DNA of 64,000 nt from Pseudomonas sp. NFACC02 (GCF_900110765.1 NZ_FOEO01000020.1:21506-85505), one strand, 5' to 3'. Shown: positions 9,145-17,415, numbered from the stretch's first letter. Notes: a model not told the origin generated them from the sequence alone. Numbers and translations: made by a program.

Positions 9145-9432
9145 ATGAGCCACATCAAGGCAAAGGTAAAAGCGCTATCTGAGCTAGTTGATGCTCCCGA
9201 TGGTGCAAACACTATATTTGAGCGATCAGCTCTTTTCTCAGCAGTTCAACACCTCGTGAACGATCTGTCCGCCCATGAAGATCTCAACGGGTATGCCAAA
9301 GAAAAGGCGGAAACCGTTCGTTGGCATGTTGGTGCTGCACTTGACTTCGATCAAACAAATGGACACTACTCGCGACAGCATCGCGTTTGGGCTCTTGGAG
9401 AAGTCCAAACCCTTGAGTCTTGCTACGAGTAG
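9145..9432 (+). CDS. Hypothetical protein, 95 residues
   Basis: The ATG at 9145 follows TTGGAG at a good distance. The product is soluble and helical with a conserved-looking centre (SALFSAVQHLVNDLSAHEDL) and no signal peptide. I recognise no domain. It is the first of two adjacent plus-strand genes (next at 9480, 47 bases on) that may be transcribed together. Codon use looks normal for the genome. Confidence 0.6.
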   Translation: MSHIKAKVKALSELVDAPDGANTIFERSALFSAVQHLVNDLSAHEDLNGYAKEKAETVRWHVGAALDFDQTNGHYSRQHRVWALGEVQTLESCYE

Positions 9433-9479
9433 CTCCCGAACCCGGCTATCTCAGCTAGCCAACGAACAAGGAATGTGGA

Positions 9480-9737
9480 ATGTCCGCCCTCACCTTCAAA
9501 CTCCTCAGTCACACCAAGCGGGACGACGGCCTGATTGGGCGTTATCACTTGGAAGTCACGGACACGAGCAGCGACAGGACCGTAACGATCTCCGCTGAGC
9601 CAAAGCATCTCGCTTCCGCTCGCTGCATGAAAACCCTGCTACTAGATCGATGCATTTTCTACAGGGCAACGCGAGAGGAACACGACCAGATGGTCCTTGC
9701 GATGTTAGATCCGCGATATGCCAGTTCCGAACAATAA
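9480..9737 (+). CDS. Hypothetical protein, 85 residues
   Basis: AAGGAATG sits upstream of the ATG at 9480. The sequence begins with a strand-rich segment (LTFKLLSHTKRDDGLIGRYH) followed by a helical region with RCMKTLLLDRC. It reads like a small single-domain protein of mobile-region type, but no family is recalled. It is soluble and has no signal peptide. It is probably co-transcribed with the gene before it. Confidence 0.6.
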   Translation: MSALTFKLLSHTKRDDGLIGRYHLEVTDTSSDRTVTISAEPKHLASARCMKTLLLDRCIFYRATREEHDQMVLAMLDPRYASSEQ

Positions 9738-9767
9738 CTCCCCTCTTCCACTCGAACCTCTTCACGC

Positions 9768-9914
9768 ATGCAGATCGACTTCTCATCAGCGTTGACCTTA
9801 CTTGATCACATCTGGACTGTCGGTTCGGATGGAATTATCTGCGCCGTTGTCGTCGCCGCAGCGTCATTGATCTGGAAGAAATTGAAGAGCCTGTCGCTGA
9901 ACTCTTCCAATTGA
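9768..9914 (+). CDS. Small single-span membrane protein, 48 residues
   Basis: Short frame with one clear transmembrane helix (GIICAVVVAAASLIW, residues about 22-36) followed by a basic end (KKLKSL), the topology of small inner-membrane or holin-like proteins. The ribosome site is weak, so the call rests on the peptide's composition and its place between the gene at 9480 and the membrane-protein frame that follows 17 bases later. Function unknown. Confidence 0.4.
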   Translation: MQIDFSSALTLLDHIWTVGSDGIICAVVVAAASLIWKKLKSLSLNSSN

Positions 9915-9931
9915 GTTAGGGAGGAGGTCCT

Positions 9932-10277
9932 ATGACGCCGGGGTGCAAAACATTCCGTTGTCAGAGGAATCCGGCTTCGCGAACTCAAATTTCTGCGCAC
10001 CTACCCATTTGATGAAGCTTGGATAAACCGAGAGGTAAGCCGAGGACACACCTCGCAGATCATCTTCCTGCTCTGGTTCGGATTCTGGATCATGGCGGCG
10101 GGACTGAAAAACGTTGTCACAGTGTCCGGTGCTCCGCTGTCTGCATCGCCGATCGCAATGCTACTAGGCGCATGCCCTATGTACGTTTTTGAGGTTTTGT
10201 GGATCTATCATTCTTCGGCGGCAGCGAAGATCATAAGGCATCGGCAGAAAGTAAAAATCTGGCGCTACAGGCACTGA
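9932..10277 (+). pseudogene. Membrane protein gene, probably frameshifted
   Basis: A strong site (GGAGGTCC) precedes the ATG at 9932, but this frame stops at 10012 after 26 codons. From about 9970 the next frame is open to a stop at 10277 and reads like real protein: LRELKFLRTYPFDEAW, then two hydrophobic spans (QIIFLLWFGFWIMAAG; ASPIAMLLGACPMYVFEVLW) and a basic tail. No start codon exists in that frame before ATG 10092, which would remove the first span. One small indel near 9940-9970 would restore a ~115-residue two-span membrane protein. Alternatively only the short form from 10092 is made. Confidence 0.45.
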
Positions 10278-10292
10278 CCGGCAGCCGGATGC

Positions 10293-10317
10293 AAAAAACC
10301 CAGCGCGGGGCTGGGCT
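10293..10317 (-). terminator. Rho-independent terminator of the small secreted-peptide gene
   Basis: On the minus strand CCCAGC-CCGC-GCTGGG is followed by six T. It directly follows the 43-residue peptide gene. Confidence 0.8.
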
Positions 10318-10322
10318 ACTCA

Positions 10323-10454
10323 TCAGACACAGGTGCCGCCTTTGTGATGCGACCCTGTTCCGCCTGTTGGATGCGTGCCTTTGGGGCAGGCTGACGCTGA
10401 CAACGAAACGATCGACAACAAAGCTACCAGGCCTGCGATTGCTATTTTCTTCAT
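10323..10454 (-). CDS. Small secreted Cys/Gly/His peptide, 43 residues
   Basis: The ATG at 10454 is preceded by GGAGGG, and a terminator follows the stop, so this is a complete minimal gene although very short. Residues 1-22 form a signal peptide (MKKIAIAGLVALL then SLSASA). The mature peptide is about 21 residues: CPKGTHPTGGTGSHHKGGTC plus V, bounded by two Cys and rich in Gly and His. It is probably exported to the periplasm, with a disulphide between its ends and possible metal binding through the His residues; both are inference. No family is recalled. Confidence 0.7.
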   Translation of the reverse strand: MKKIAIAGLVALLSIVSLSASACPKGTHPTGGTGSHHKGGTCV

Positions 10455-10553
10455 GACGCCCTCCTTGCACTGCGGAATGCAGTTCCAGGCTATCGGCGCA
10501 CGAGATGCCCGCTTGAATCAAAAAGCCCAGCCCGAAGCTGCCCATCGATCTGA

Positions 10554-10994
10554 TCAGTTGGCGTACTGAAACTCTCGACCCAATCTACCGAGATAAAGCA
10601 TAAGGTCATTGTTATTCGCTTGGGCATGAGCATCGGGCATAAGGATGCCGATGATGCAGAACTTATGAAATTCAATGCGCCCACGGGCATAAACCAAAGC
10701 TACATCTTTGGTTGGGTCGCCAACTTTACATTTGCGCTGACCTTGCTTCAGTTTCTCAGGAAATTTTCTAGGAGGTATGCAGAGATGAATATGTTCTAAG
10801 CAGCCCGATATTTCCTTCGGAGATCCGTATTCGGCATCAAATCCGAAGTAATCCGGTAAATCATCCCTCATGGACTGCTGATAACGGCAGAAGTCAGCCA
10901 GCAGGCCACTCAAGAATCCAGGATTGGTGGCTTCGAGCGGCTTGAAATACGTGTCGTACGTATCGGGGTGAAATGAAACCTCTACCGGCTCCAT
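10554..10994 (-). CDS. YafO-family toxin (type II toxin-antitoxin)
   Basis: YafO toxins are ribosome-dependent mRNA interferases. This 146-residue protein carries the family pattern: LLADFCRYQQ, LPDYFGFDAEYG, LEHIHLCIP and a C-terminal ILMPDAHAQANNNDLMLYLG, matching E. coli YafO (ILKPEPHKLARDN-type end). It has a ~30-residue N-terminal extension relative to the E. coli protein. It follows the gene at 10998 with a three-base gap, so they are translated as one unit. The usual partner YafN is absent; the upstream gene is unlike it. Toxicity is inferred from family only. Confidence 0.75.
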   Translation of the reverse strand: MEPVEVSFHPDTYDTYFKPLEATNPGFLSGLLADFCRYQQSMRDDLPDYFGFDAEYGSPKEISGCLEHIHLCIPPRKFPEKLKQGQRKCKVGDPTKDVALVYARGRIEFHKFCIIGILMPDAHAQANNNDLMLYLGRLGREFQYAN

Positions 10995-10997
10995 TTC

Positions 10998-11537
10998 TTA
11001 AGCGTTAGATGCGATGTCGGCCCGTCTTGCCAATTTCGCCATGGAGATAAGACCGTTGCGATCAATAGAACTTTCGAACACGCAAGGCTCGATAGTCATC
11101 TGACGAATCAAATTAGCGTTCCTGTCGGCCTTATAGCGAGCTTCGGCGATGGTAAAGATCAATTTGTCACCGTCGGGACCGAGATCACCCGTGCCTCGAA
11201 GCGACTTGATCTCAGAAAGCGCTCGCCCAAGAATCTCCGCAACCATTGCAAATGGATGGTTTTGCATAAGCTCTTCGGGGATGGAGTTGGCCAAAATACT
11301 ACGATACGCACCATCGAAGAACATCGTCATCCACTCAGCCATCTCCAACAGGACTGGAATCTTGGCTAAAGCATCGGCTTCTTGGATGGAATCCAGAGTT
11401 TTGTACATTGCAGACGGCTTGCCACTCGCATCACCCAATGACACATCGCTTGCGAACGTACCGGCAGCCATAGCCAACGCACAGACAAGCGCTAGCTTGT
11501 TCGCGATTGGGCTTTTTCTTTCCTGTACGTCCATCAT
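10998..11537 (-). CDS. Putative antitoxin or partner of the YafO toxin, 179 residues
   Basis: First gene of the two-gene unit with the YafO-family toxin. The ATG at 11537 follows GAGAGAAGAG. The product is soluble and helical; a mildly hydrophobic stretch near residues 14-30 (LALVCALAMAAGTFAS) could be mistaken for a signal peptide but follows a long charged start. It shares no visible similarity with YafN (Phd/YefM fold), and it is about twice the size of a usual antitoxin. Its antitoxin role is inferred only from position, tight spacing and the dyad at its promoter. Confidence 0.55.
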   Translation of the reverse strand: MMDVQERKSPIANKLALVCALAMAAGTFASDVSLGDASGKPSAMYKTLDSIQEADALAKIPVLLEMAEWMTMFFDGAYRSILANSIPEELMQNHPFAMVAEILGRALSEIKSLRGTGDLGPDGDKLIFTIAEARYKADRNANLIRQMTIEPCVFESSIDRNGLISMAKLARRADIASNA

Positions 11538-11568
11538 ACTCTTCTCTCACCGTATCCACTCAGCATCA

Positions 11569-11586
11569 GTTGACGCTTGTGTCAAC
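11569..11586. promoter_or_regulatory. Inverted repeat at the YafO-unit promoter
   Basis: GTTGAC-N6-GTCAAC, immediately downstream of a candidate -10. The direct repeat TATCCACT flanks it (near 11553 and 11592). The position is that of a repressor site, as in autoregulated toxin-antitoxin operons. Confidence 0.5.
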
Positions 11587-11587
11587 C

Positions 11588-11615
11588 AGTATATCCACTG
11601 CTCGTATTTGAGCAA
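11588..11615 (-). promoter_or_regulatory. Candidate promoter of the YafO unit
   Basis: On the minus strand TTGCTC and TATACT are separated by 16 bases. Transcription would start within the inverted repeat and reach the ATG at 11537 after a ~40-base leader. Confidence 0.45.
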
Positions 11616-11748
11616 GCTCATAGTAGTTTCTAGATGGTTAGCCTATAGCAGGCTTATTCTGGGCGCATGTCTATTCACAGCCGTCCTGCTACCAAGACCA
11701 TCCGGAGTCTAAGGCCCGTTCGCGTCTTCGTGCCTGAGGATCAGGCGT

Positions 11749-12135
11749 GTACCCGCCAGTCATGCAACAGTGGCACAGGGTGGTCATCTGGCGGCCGATG
11801 GATTCACCGCCCACATCTCCTGGGCTGGCCAGCTCCCACGATACGGTCTAGCCGTCCTCGTTGGTCTTCTGGTCGAGATACCAGACCTTGATCGATTCCT
11901 GCGTGGGGGCGGCGTCAGGGTTCCCATCGGGGAAGTTTTCGGCGTCGAGGTAGGTGCCCAGCGTGTGCCGCATGGTCAGCTTGAATTCGAGCAGATCTTC
12001 TAAGGCCAGGCAAAGTGCGGTGATTCGCCCATTGACGTTGCCCACTGACAGCGTCGGACGGACGGCGGTACCGTCGCCATTGGCTTCAATGCCTTCAATC
12101 TGCACCCGCCAGGCGCCGTACTCCTCGCCCCAGGG
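11749..12135 (-). pseudogene. Phage minor tail protein L, fragment with internal stop
   Basis: On the minus strand a frame reads WGEEYGAWRVQIEGIEANG, continues through TLSVGNVNGRITALCLALED and YLDAENFPDGNP to TNEDG, hits TAG at 11848, and then carries on in the same frame with TVSWELASPGDV and TTLCHCCMTGGY before homology fades. This is the middle of phage tail protein L (lambda gpL type). Both ends are missing and the TAG probably replaced a Gln codon. It is a prophage remnant beside the integrase remnant and tRNA gene. Confidence 0.75.
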
Positions 12136-12196
12136 TCAATCAGGACAACAATCAACCCCGAAGCGAGCGCCAAGCGGGGGCCAAAGGAGCAACCGA

Positions 12197-13019
12197 ATGG
12201 CACAAAAAGCAATTACAGGGCTCCAGAAAATGCCGAACGGCATCTGGAAGATCGATAAAAAATACCGGGGAGAACGAATTCAGGAAAGTACTGGAACTGG
12301 TGACCGGGCGGAGGCCGAGCAATACCTGATCCACCTGCTGGAGAAACTGCGGCAGTGCAAGGTTTATGGCGTGCGGCAGGTACGAACATGGCGGGAGGCG
12401 TCGATACGCTTCCTCCTTGAAGTTAAGGACCAGGCTTCGATTCATGTTTCAGCCACTTACATGTAACAGCTCGACCCCTTCATAGGGCATCTGCCCATCA
12501 CCCATATAGATGACGACTCACTGCCCCCCCCTACATCCACTCGAAGCTGCATCCGGCCGAAGGGAAGCCTGTGTCGAATAGGACCGTGAATATCGCGCTG
12601 CAACGCGTCATCAGGGTTTTGAATGTGTGTGCAAGGAAATGGCGGGACGAGGAGCGGCGCCCGTGGCTGGACGTGGTCCCGATGATTTCACTGCTGGACG
12701 AGAAGACGAAGGCGAGAAAGCCCTATCCGCTGTCCTGGGATGAGCAGTCGATCCTGTTCGCTGAACTGCCCGCCCACTTGGCAGACGATGGCCATGTTCA
12801 AGGTGGACACTGGTCTTGAAGCACACCTTTGGCAGAAGGCTACGTGCAGCGGGCGTGACAGAGGAAGATCGCAAAGCCCTACTGGGCCACAAGAACGGAA
12901 GCATCACCAGCCACTACTCAGCAGCCGAACTGGATCAGTCAATTGCAGCGGCCAACAAGGTATCAGTAACCGACTCGCGCGCACCAGCGCTGACGATTTT
13001 GAAAAGGAGGAACGCATGA
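12197..13019 (+). pseudogene. Phage tyrosine integrase, disrupted
   Basis: The ATG at 12197 has AAAGGAG upstream and opens an integrase N-terminal domain (MAQKAITGLQKMPNG; WKIDKKYRGERIQESTGTGD). The frame stops at TAA after SATYM (about 12466), though LDPFIGHLPITHIDDD continues beyond in frame. A later piece (12571-12780) holds core-binding sequence, and 12816-13019 holds the C-terminal part TFGRRLRAAGV, LLGHKNGSITSHY, including the Gly-His and the catalytic-type Tyr. The first catalytic Arg and the His-x-x-Arg box are lost. It ends 83 bases from the 3' end of tRNA-Pro, the usual target of such integrases. Confidence 0.85.
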
Positions 13020-13057
13020 TTAAAAACGGAAGGGTCACTCGGAAAGTCACTGCCCCA

Positions 13058-13085
13058 GAAACAACAAAGCCACCATAAGGCGGCT
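13058..13085 (-). terminator. Terminator downstream of tRNA-Pro
   Basis: On the minus strand AGCCGCC-TTAT-GGTGGCT is followed by TTGTTGTTT. It would end the transcript carrying tRNA-Pro. Confidence 0.7.
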
Positions 13086-13101
13086 AAGTCATTGAAATAT
13101 A

Positions 13102-13178
13102 TGGTCGGGACGGAGTGATTCGAACACTCGACCCCTAGCACCCCATGCTAGTGCGCTACCGGACTGCGCTACGCCCCG
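13102..13178 (-). tRNA. tRNA-Pro (anticodon GGG)
   Basis: A 77-base cloverleaf including an encoded CCA. The acceptor stem pairs CGGGGCG with CGTCCCG, the anticodon stem is CTAGC/GCTAG around the loop ATGGGGT, and the T loop is TTCGAAT. The anticodon is GGG, reading CCC and CCU. It lies downstream of ihfA and the MerR gene as in other Pseudomonas. Its 3' end is the likely attachment site of the adjacent decayed prophage. Confidence 0.95.
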
Positions 13179-13269
13179 ACTAGGCGTGAATCTGTTGTCG
13201 CTTCTTGCGAAAACGTCGAGGAATATACCCTAAGCGTTTGAATAATGGAAGTAATTTGATTCACTCGTC

Positions 13270-13626
13270 TCAGTTACGTAGCACGACCAGAACGTCTTCC
13301 AATTCAGCGATCATTTGTTTGATCAGTTGCTTGTACTGCAGAGAATCGTCCTTAACCTCATCGCTGGACATCCGCAATCGGGCGCCACCGATGGTGAAGC
13401 CCTGGTCGTAAAGCAGCGCGCGGATTTGTCGGATCATCAGCACGTCCTGTCGCTGATAATACCGACGATTCCCGCGGCGCTTGACCGGGTTGAGTTGAGG
13501 AAACTCCTGCTCCCAATAACGCAGAACGTGCGGTTTGACCGCGCAGAGCTCACTGACTTCACCGATGGTGAAGTAGCGTTTGCCGGGAATAGGCGGTAGC
13601 TCGTCGTTATGACTTGGTTCCAGCAT
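13270..13626 (-). CDS. MerR-family transcriptional regulator
   Basis: A 118-residue DNA-binding protein. The N-terminal winged helix-turn-helix is typical (YFTIGEVSELCAVKPHVLRY, then WEQEFPQLNPVKR and RRYYQRQDVLMI), and a helical C-terminal part lacks metal-binding Cys residues. It belongs to the short MerR group found directly after ihfA in Pseudomonas; its targets are unknown. I use ATG 13626 (MLEPSHND), which overlaps the end of ihfA by 20 bases, so the two are translationally coupled; an ATG three codons earlier is possible. Confidence 0.9.
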   Translation of the reverse strand: MLEPSHNDELPPIPGKRYFTIGEVSELCAVKPHVLRYWEQEFPQLNPVKRRGNRRYYQRQDVLMIRQIRALLYDQGFTIGGARLRMSSDEVKDDSLQYKQLIKQMIAELEDVLVVLRN

Positions 13627-13909
13627 AAGCCTCAACTCGGGCCTTCAATTTCTGCCCTGGGCGAAAGGTGACCACACGGCGAGCCGTAATCGGAATTTCT
13701 TCCCCTGTCTTGGGATTTCGACCCGGTCGCTGGCGTTTATCTCGCAAGTCAAAATTGCCGAATCCGGACAATTTGACCTGCTCGTTATCCTCCAGAGCGT
13801 GCCTGATTTCCTCAAAGAACAGCTCAACCAGTTCCTTGGCTTCTCGTTTATTCAGGCCTAGCTCTTCGTACAGACGTTCGGCCATCTCAGCTTTCGTCAG
13901 AGCCCCCAT
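13607..13909 (-). CDS. ihfA: Integration host factor subunit alpha
   Basis: Pairs with IhfB to bind and sharply bend DNA in recombination, replication and sigma-54 promoters. The 100 residues start MGALTKAEMAERLYEEL and contain the DNA-binding arm signature GFGNFDLRDKRQRPGRNP with PKTGEE, including the arm-tip Pro. Length and sequence are standard. It follows pheT with a three-base gap, so it belongs to the thrS-infC-rpmI-rplT-pheST-ihfA transcription unit, as in enterobacteria and other pseudomonads. Confidence 0.98.
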   Translation of the reverse strand: MGALTKAEMAERLYEELGLNKREAKELVELFFEEIRHALEDNEQVKLSGFGNFDLRDKRQRPGRNPKTGEEIPITARRVVTFRPGQKLKARVEAYAGTKS

Positions 13910-13912
13910 ACG

Positions 13913-16294
13913 CTACTTCCTTAACGTGGCGTTTAACCTTTCCTCAAGCGAGGTGAGAATTTGCTGCGTCGAAGCGTTTACCTCATCGTCAGTAAGAGTG
14001 CGCGATGGATGTTGCCAGGTCAAGCCAACTGCAAGGCTTTTTCTATGCGGATCAATACCTTTACCCTGATAAACATCAAATAGCCTGAGGTCCGTCAGCC
14101 ATTCCCCTGCATTTTCACGGATAACGTCCATCACAGCCGTGGCCGCAACCTCACGATCCGCCAGCAACGCCAGGTCTCGACGGACCTCCGGGAAGCGCGA
14201 CAGCTCGTGGAATTTCGGCAGACGCCCCTGGGCAACCTCAGCCAGCACCAGCTCGAATACGAACACTGGACGGTCAAGGCCCAGCGTCTTGATCAGCTCA
14301 GGGTGCAAGGCACCGAGGTAGCCCACTTCACGGCCTTTTCGCTCAATGCGCGCCGTTTGACCCGGATGAAGCGCCGGGTGTTTGCCCGGTACAAAACGGA
14401 AATCGTCCAGTGCGCCCGCAAAACCAAGCACGGCCTCCACGTCAGCCTTGACGTCGAAGAAGTCCACTGCATCGCGCCCTTGTGCCCACCCTTCCGGCAA
14501 ACGGCTGCCGCAGATCACACCTGCCAGCATAGGCTCTTGTTTCAAACCTTCCAGTTGACCCACGAAACGCAGGCCACTCTCAAACAGGCGTACGCGATCC
14601 TGTTGACGATTAAGGTTGTGCTGAAGCGCTTTGACCAGGCCGGGCCACAGCGACGAACGCATGGCCGCCATATCGGCGGAAATCGGGTTGGCCAACAGGA
14701 GCGGCTCGACACCTGGATTGAACAGTTCGAACCATTTCTGATCGATGAAGCTGTAGGTAATTGCTTCCTGATATCCCCGCGCGACCAGCAGACGACGCAG
14801 CGCGGGTAGATCCCCTCGCGCCTCGGCCCGGGCCTGCGGCGCCAGGCGTGCCTGCGGATAACGAACCGGCAGGCGGTTGTAACCGTACAAGCGCGCCAGC
14901 TCCTCGATCAGGTCGACTTCAAGCGTAATGTCGAAACGGTGACTTGGCACGTCGACGCGCCATTGACCGGCGGTATCAGCCGCAACCTTGAGCCCCAATC
15001 CAGTGAGCAAGCGCTCGACCTCGGTCGCCTCCATCTTCATGCCCAGCATCTGTTCGATGCGGTCGGCGCGCAGGATCACCGGCGCGATCGAGGGCAGGTG
15101 TTGCTCGCTGACGGTTTCGATGACCGGACCGGCTTCACCGCCCGTAATCTCCAGAAGCAAGCCCGTGGCCCGCTCCATCGCTTCACGCGCGAGCTGCCAG
15201 TCAACGCCGCGCTCATAGCGGTGTGAGGCGTCGGTGTGCAGGCCATACGAGCGCGCTTTGCCGGCGACTGCGATCTGATCGAAGAATGCGCTCTCCAGAA
15301 AGATGTCACGCGTGGTCGTGGTGTTCACGCCACTGTGTTCACCGCCCATCACTCCAGCGATAGCCAGCGCACGCTGGTGGTCGGCGATGACCAGGGTATC
15401 GGCGCGCAGGCTGACTTCCTGGCCGTCCAGCAGAACAAGCTTCTCGCCCTCTTCCGCCATTCGCACACGGATGCCGCCGTTGATTTCAGCGAGGTCGAAC
15501 GCGTGCAGTGGCTGGCCCAGCTCGAGCATGACGTAGTTGGTGACGTCGACGGCGGCATCGATGCTGCGCACGTCGGAACGGCGCAAGCGCTCAACCATCC
15601 AGAGCGGCGTCGGACGGGACAAGTCAACGTTACGAATGACACGCCCCAGGTAACGCGGGCACGCAGCCGGGGCCAACACGTCGACCGGGCGCACTTCATC
15701 GTGGACCGCTGGGACGACGGCAACCTGTGGACGCGTGACGGCCGCGTCATACAGCGCGCCCACTTCACGGGCCAGACCTGCGACGGACAGGCAGTCGCCG
15801 CGGTTCGGCGTCAGGTCGACCTCGATGCTGGCGTCGTCCAGTTCCAGGTAAGCACGGAAATCCCTGCCCACCGGCGCGTCGGCCGGCAACTCCATCAAAC
15901 CGTCGTTGCCCTCGCCCACTTGCAGCTCGGCCTGCGAACAGAGCATGCCATTGGACTCGACGCCACGCAGCTTCGCTTTCTTGATCTTGAAGTCGCCGGG
16001 TAGTTCGGCGCCGATCATGGCAAACGGGATCTTCAGGCCCGGGCGCACATTGGGCGCACCGCAGACAACCTGAAACGTTTCCGAACCATTATTGACCTGA
16101 CAAACGCGCAGCTTGTCAGCGTCTGGATGCTGCTCGGTGCTCATGACCTCACCGACCACAACACCACTGAAAACGCCGGCCGCCGGGGTCACGCTATCGA
16201 CCTCCAGCCCAGCCATCGACAGACGCGCTACCAGCTCGTCACGGGAGACCTGCGGGCTTACCCAGCCACGCAACCACTGTTCACTGAATTTCAT
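13913..16294 (-). CDS. pheT: Phenylalanyl-tRNA synthetase beta subunit
   Basis: Forms an alpha2-beta2 enzyme with PheS that charges tRNA-Phe; this subunit carries the editing and tRNA-binding parts. The 793 residues start MKFSEQWLRGWV. Visible domains in order are the EMAP-like tRNA-binding domain (about 39-148, VVVGEVMSTEQHPDADKL), the B3/4 editing domain, the B5 domain, and the C-terminal anticodon-binding domain (KFHELSRFPEVRRDLALL). Length is normal. It lies 84 bases downstream of pheS in the same unit. Confidence 0.98.
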   Translation of the reverse strand: MKFSEQWLRGWVSPQVSRDELVARLSMAGLEVDSVTPAAGVFSGVVVGEVMSTEQHPDADKLRVCQVNNGSETFQVVCGAPNVRPGLKIPFAMIGAELPGDFKIKKAKLRGVESNGMLCSQAELQVGEGNDGLMELPADAPVGRDFRAYLELDDASIEVDLTPNRGDCLSVAGLAREVGALYDAAVTRPQVAVVPAVHDEVRPVDVLAPAACPRYLGRVIRNVDLSRPTPLWMVERLRRSDVRSIDAAVDVTNYVMLELGQPLHAFDLAEINGGIRVRMAEEGEKLVLLDGQEVSLRADTLVIADHQRALAIAGVMGGEHSGVNTTTTRDIFLESAFFDQIAVAGKARSYGLHTDASHRYERGVDWQLAREAMERATGLLLEITGGEAGPVIETVSEQHLPSIAPVILRADRIEQMLGMKMEATEVERLLTGLGLKVAADTAGQWRVDVPSHRFDITLEVDLIEELARLYGYNRLPVRYPQARLAPQARAEARGDLPALRRLLVARGYQEAITYSFIDQKWFELFNPGVEPLLLANPISADMAAMRSSLWPGLVKALQHNLNRQQDRVRLFESGLRFVGQLEGLKQEPMLAGVICGSRLPEGWAQGRDAVDFFDVKADVEAVLGFAGALDDFRFVPGKHPALHPGQTARIERKGREVGYLGALHPELIKTLGLDRPVFVFELVLAEVAQGRLPKFHELSRFPEVRRDLALLADREVAATAVMDVIRENAGEWLTDLRLFDVYQGKGIDPHRKSLAVGLTWQHPSRTLTDDEVNASTQQILTSLEERLNATLRK

Positions 16295-16378
16295 CCTGCT
16301 CTCCTGATAGGTTCGTTACGGATCTGCGACCTGACCGCCGCACGAACGCCACCCCTGAGGTAGCGTCGCGCGGGGTTC

Positions 16379-17395
16379 CTAGCGAAATTGCGCGAGGAAC
16401 CGCAAGTCGTTGTCGAAGAACAGGCGCAAGTCATTGACGCCGTAACGCAGCATGGCGAGACGCTCCGCGCCCATGCCGAAAGCAAAGCCCTGGAACTCTT
16501 CCGGATCGATACCGGACATACGCAGCACGTTCGGATGAACCATGCCGCAGCCCATGACTTCCAGCCATCCGGTCTGCTTGCAGACGCGGCAGCCTTTACC
16601 GCTGCACATCACGCACTCCATATCGACTTCGGCGGACGGCTCGGTAAACGGGAAATACGAGGGGCGGAAACGCACTGCCAGTTCTTTTTCAAAGAACACG
16701 CGCAGAAACTCCTCGATGGTTCCTTTCAGGTCGGCGAAGTTAATGTCGCGGTCGACCAGCAGGCCTTCGACCTGATGGAACATCGGAGAGTGAGTGATAT
16801 CGGAGTCGCTGCGGTACACACGGCCTGGACAGACGATGCGGATCGGCGGCGTGTTCGATTCCATGGTGCGGACCTGTACCGGCGAGGTGTGGGTGCGCAG
16901 CAACATGTTGGCGTTGAAATAGAAGGTGTCATGCATCGACCGGGCCGGGTGATGGCCTGGGATGTTGAGCGCTTCGAAGTTGTGGTAATCGTCTTCCACC
17001 TCAGGGCCTTCGGCGATGCCGTAGCCAATGTGGGTGAAGAATTGTTCGATACGTTCCAGAGTCCGGGTGACAGGGTGCAGACCGCCAGTGGTCTGTCCAC
17101 GGCCAGGCAGGGTTACGTCAATCGATTCGGCGGCGAGTCTGGCGGCAAGATCCGCTTCCTCGAACGACGCCTTACGCGCATTGAGAACCTCTGTGACGCG
17201 TTCCTTGGCAACGTTGATCAGCGCGCCGACCTGCGGACGCTCTTCCGCCGGCAAATTTCCCAGGGTCTTCATCACCTGAGTCAATTCACCCTTCTTGCCG
17301 AGGTAGTGAACCCGGATTTGCTCCAGGGCATTGATATCTTCGGCGCCTTGCACAGCCTCAAGTGCTTGAGAGACCAGCGCGTCCAGGTTTTCCAT
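16379..17395 (-). CDS. pheS: Phenylalanyl-tRNA synthetase alpha subunit
   Basis: Catalytic subunit of the phenylalanine-charging enzyme. The 338 residues have an N-terminal coiled coil (about 1-100) and a class II core: motif 2 region GRVYRSD with THSPMFHQVEG, a Cys pair region (MCSGKGCRVCKQTGW), and motif 3 GFAFGMGAERLAML near the end. Standard length. It is preceded by a strong hairpin between rplT and pheS that may control read-through. Confidence 0.98.
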   Translation of the reverse strand: MENLDALVSQALEAVQGAEDINALEQIRVHYLGKKGELTQVMKTLGNLPAEERPQVGALINVAKERVTEVLNARKASFEEADLAARLAAESIDVTLPGRGQTTGGLHPVTRTLERIEQFFTHIGYGIAEGPEVEDDYHNFEALNIPGHHPARSMHDTFYFNANMLLRTHTSPVQVRTMESNTPPIRIVCPGRVYRSDSDITHSPMFHQVEGLLVDRDINFADLKGTIEEFLRVFFEKELAVRFRPSYFPFTEPSAEVDMECVMCSGKGCRVCKQTGWLEVMGCGMVHPNVLRMSGIDPEEFQGFAFGMGAERLAMLRYGVNDLRLFFDNDLRFLAQFR

Positions 17396-17415
17396 GTACA
17401 GACTCCAGATACGAA

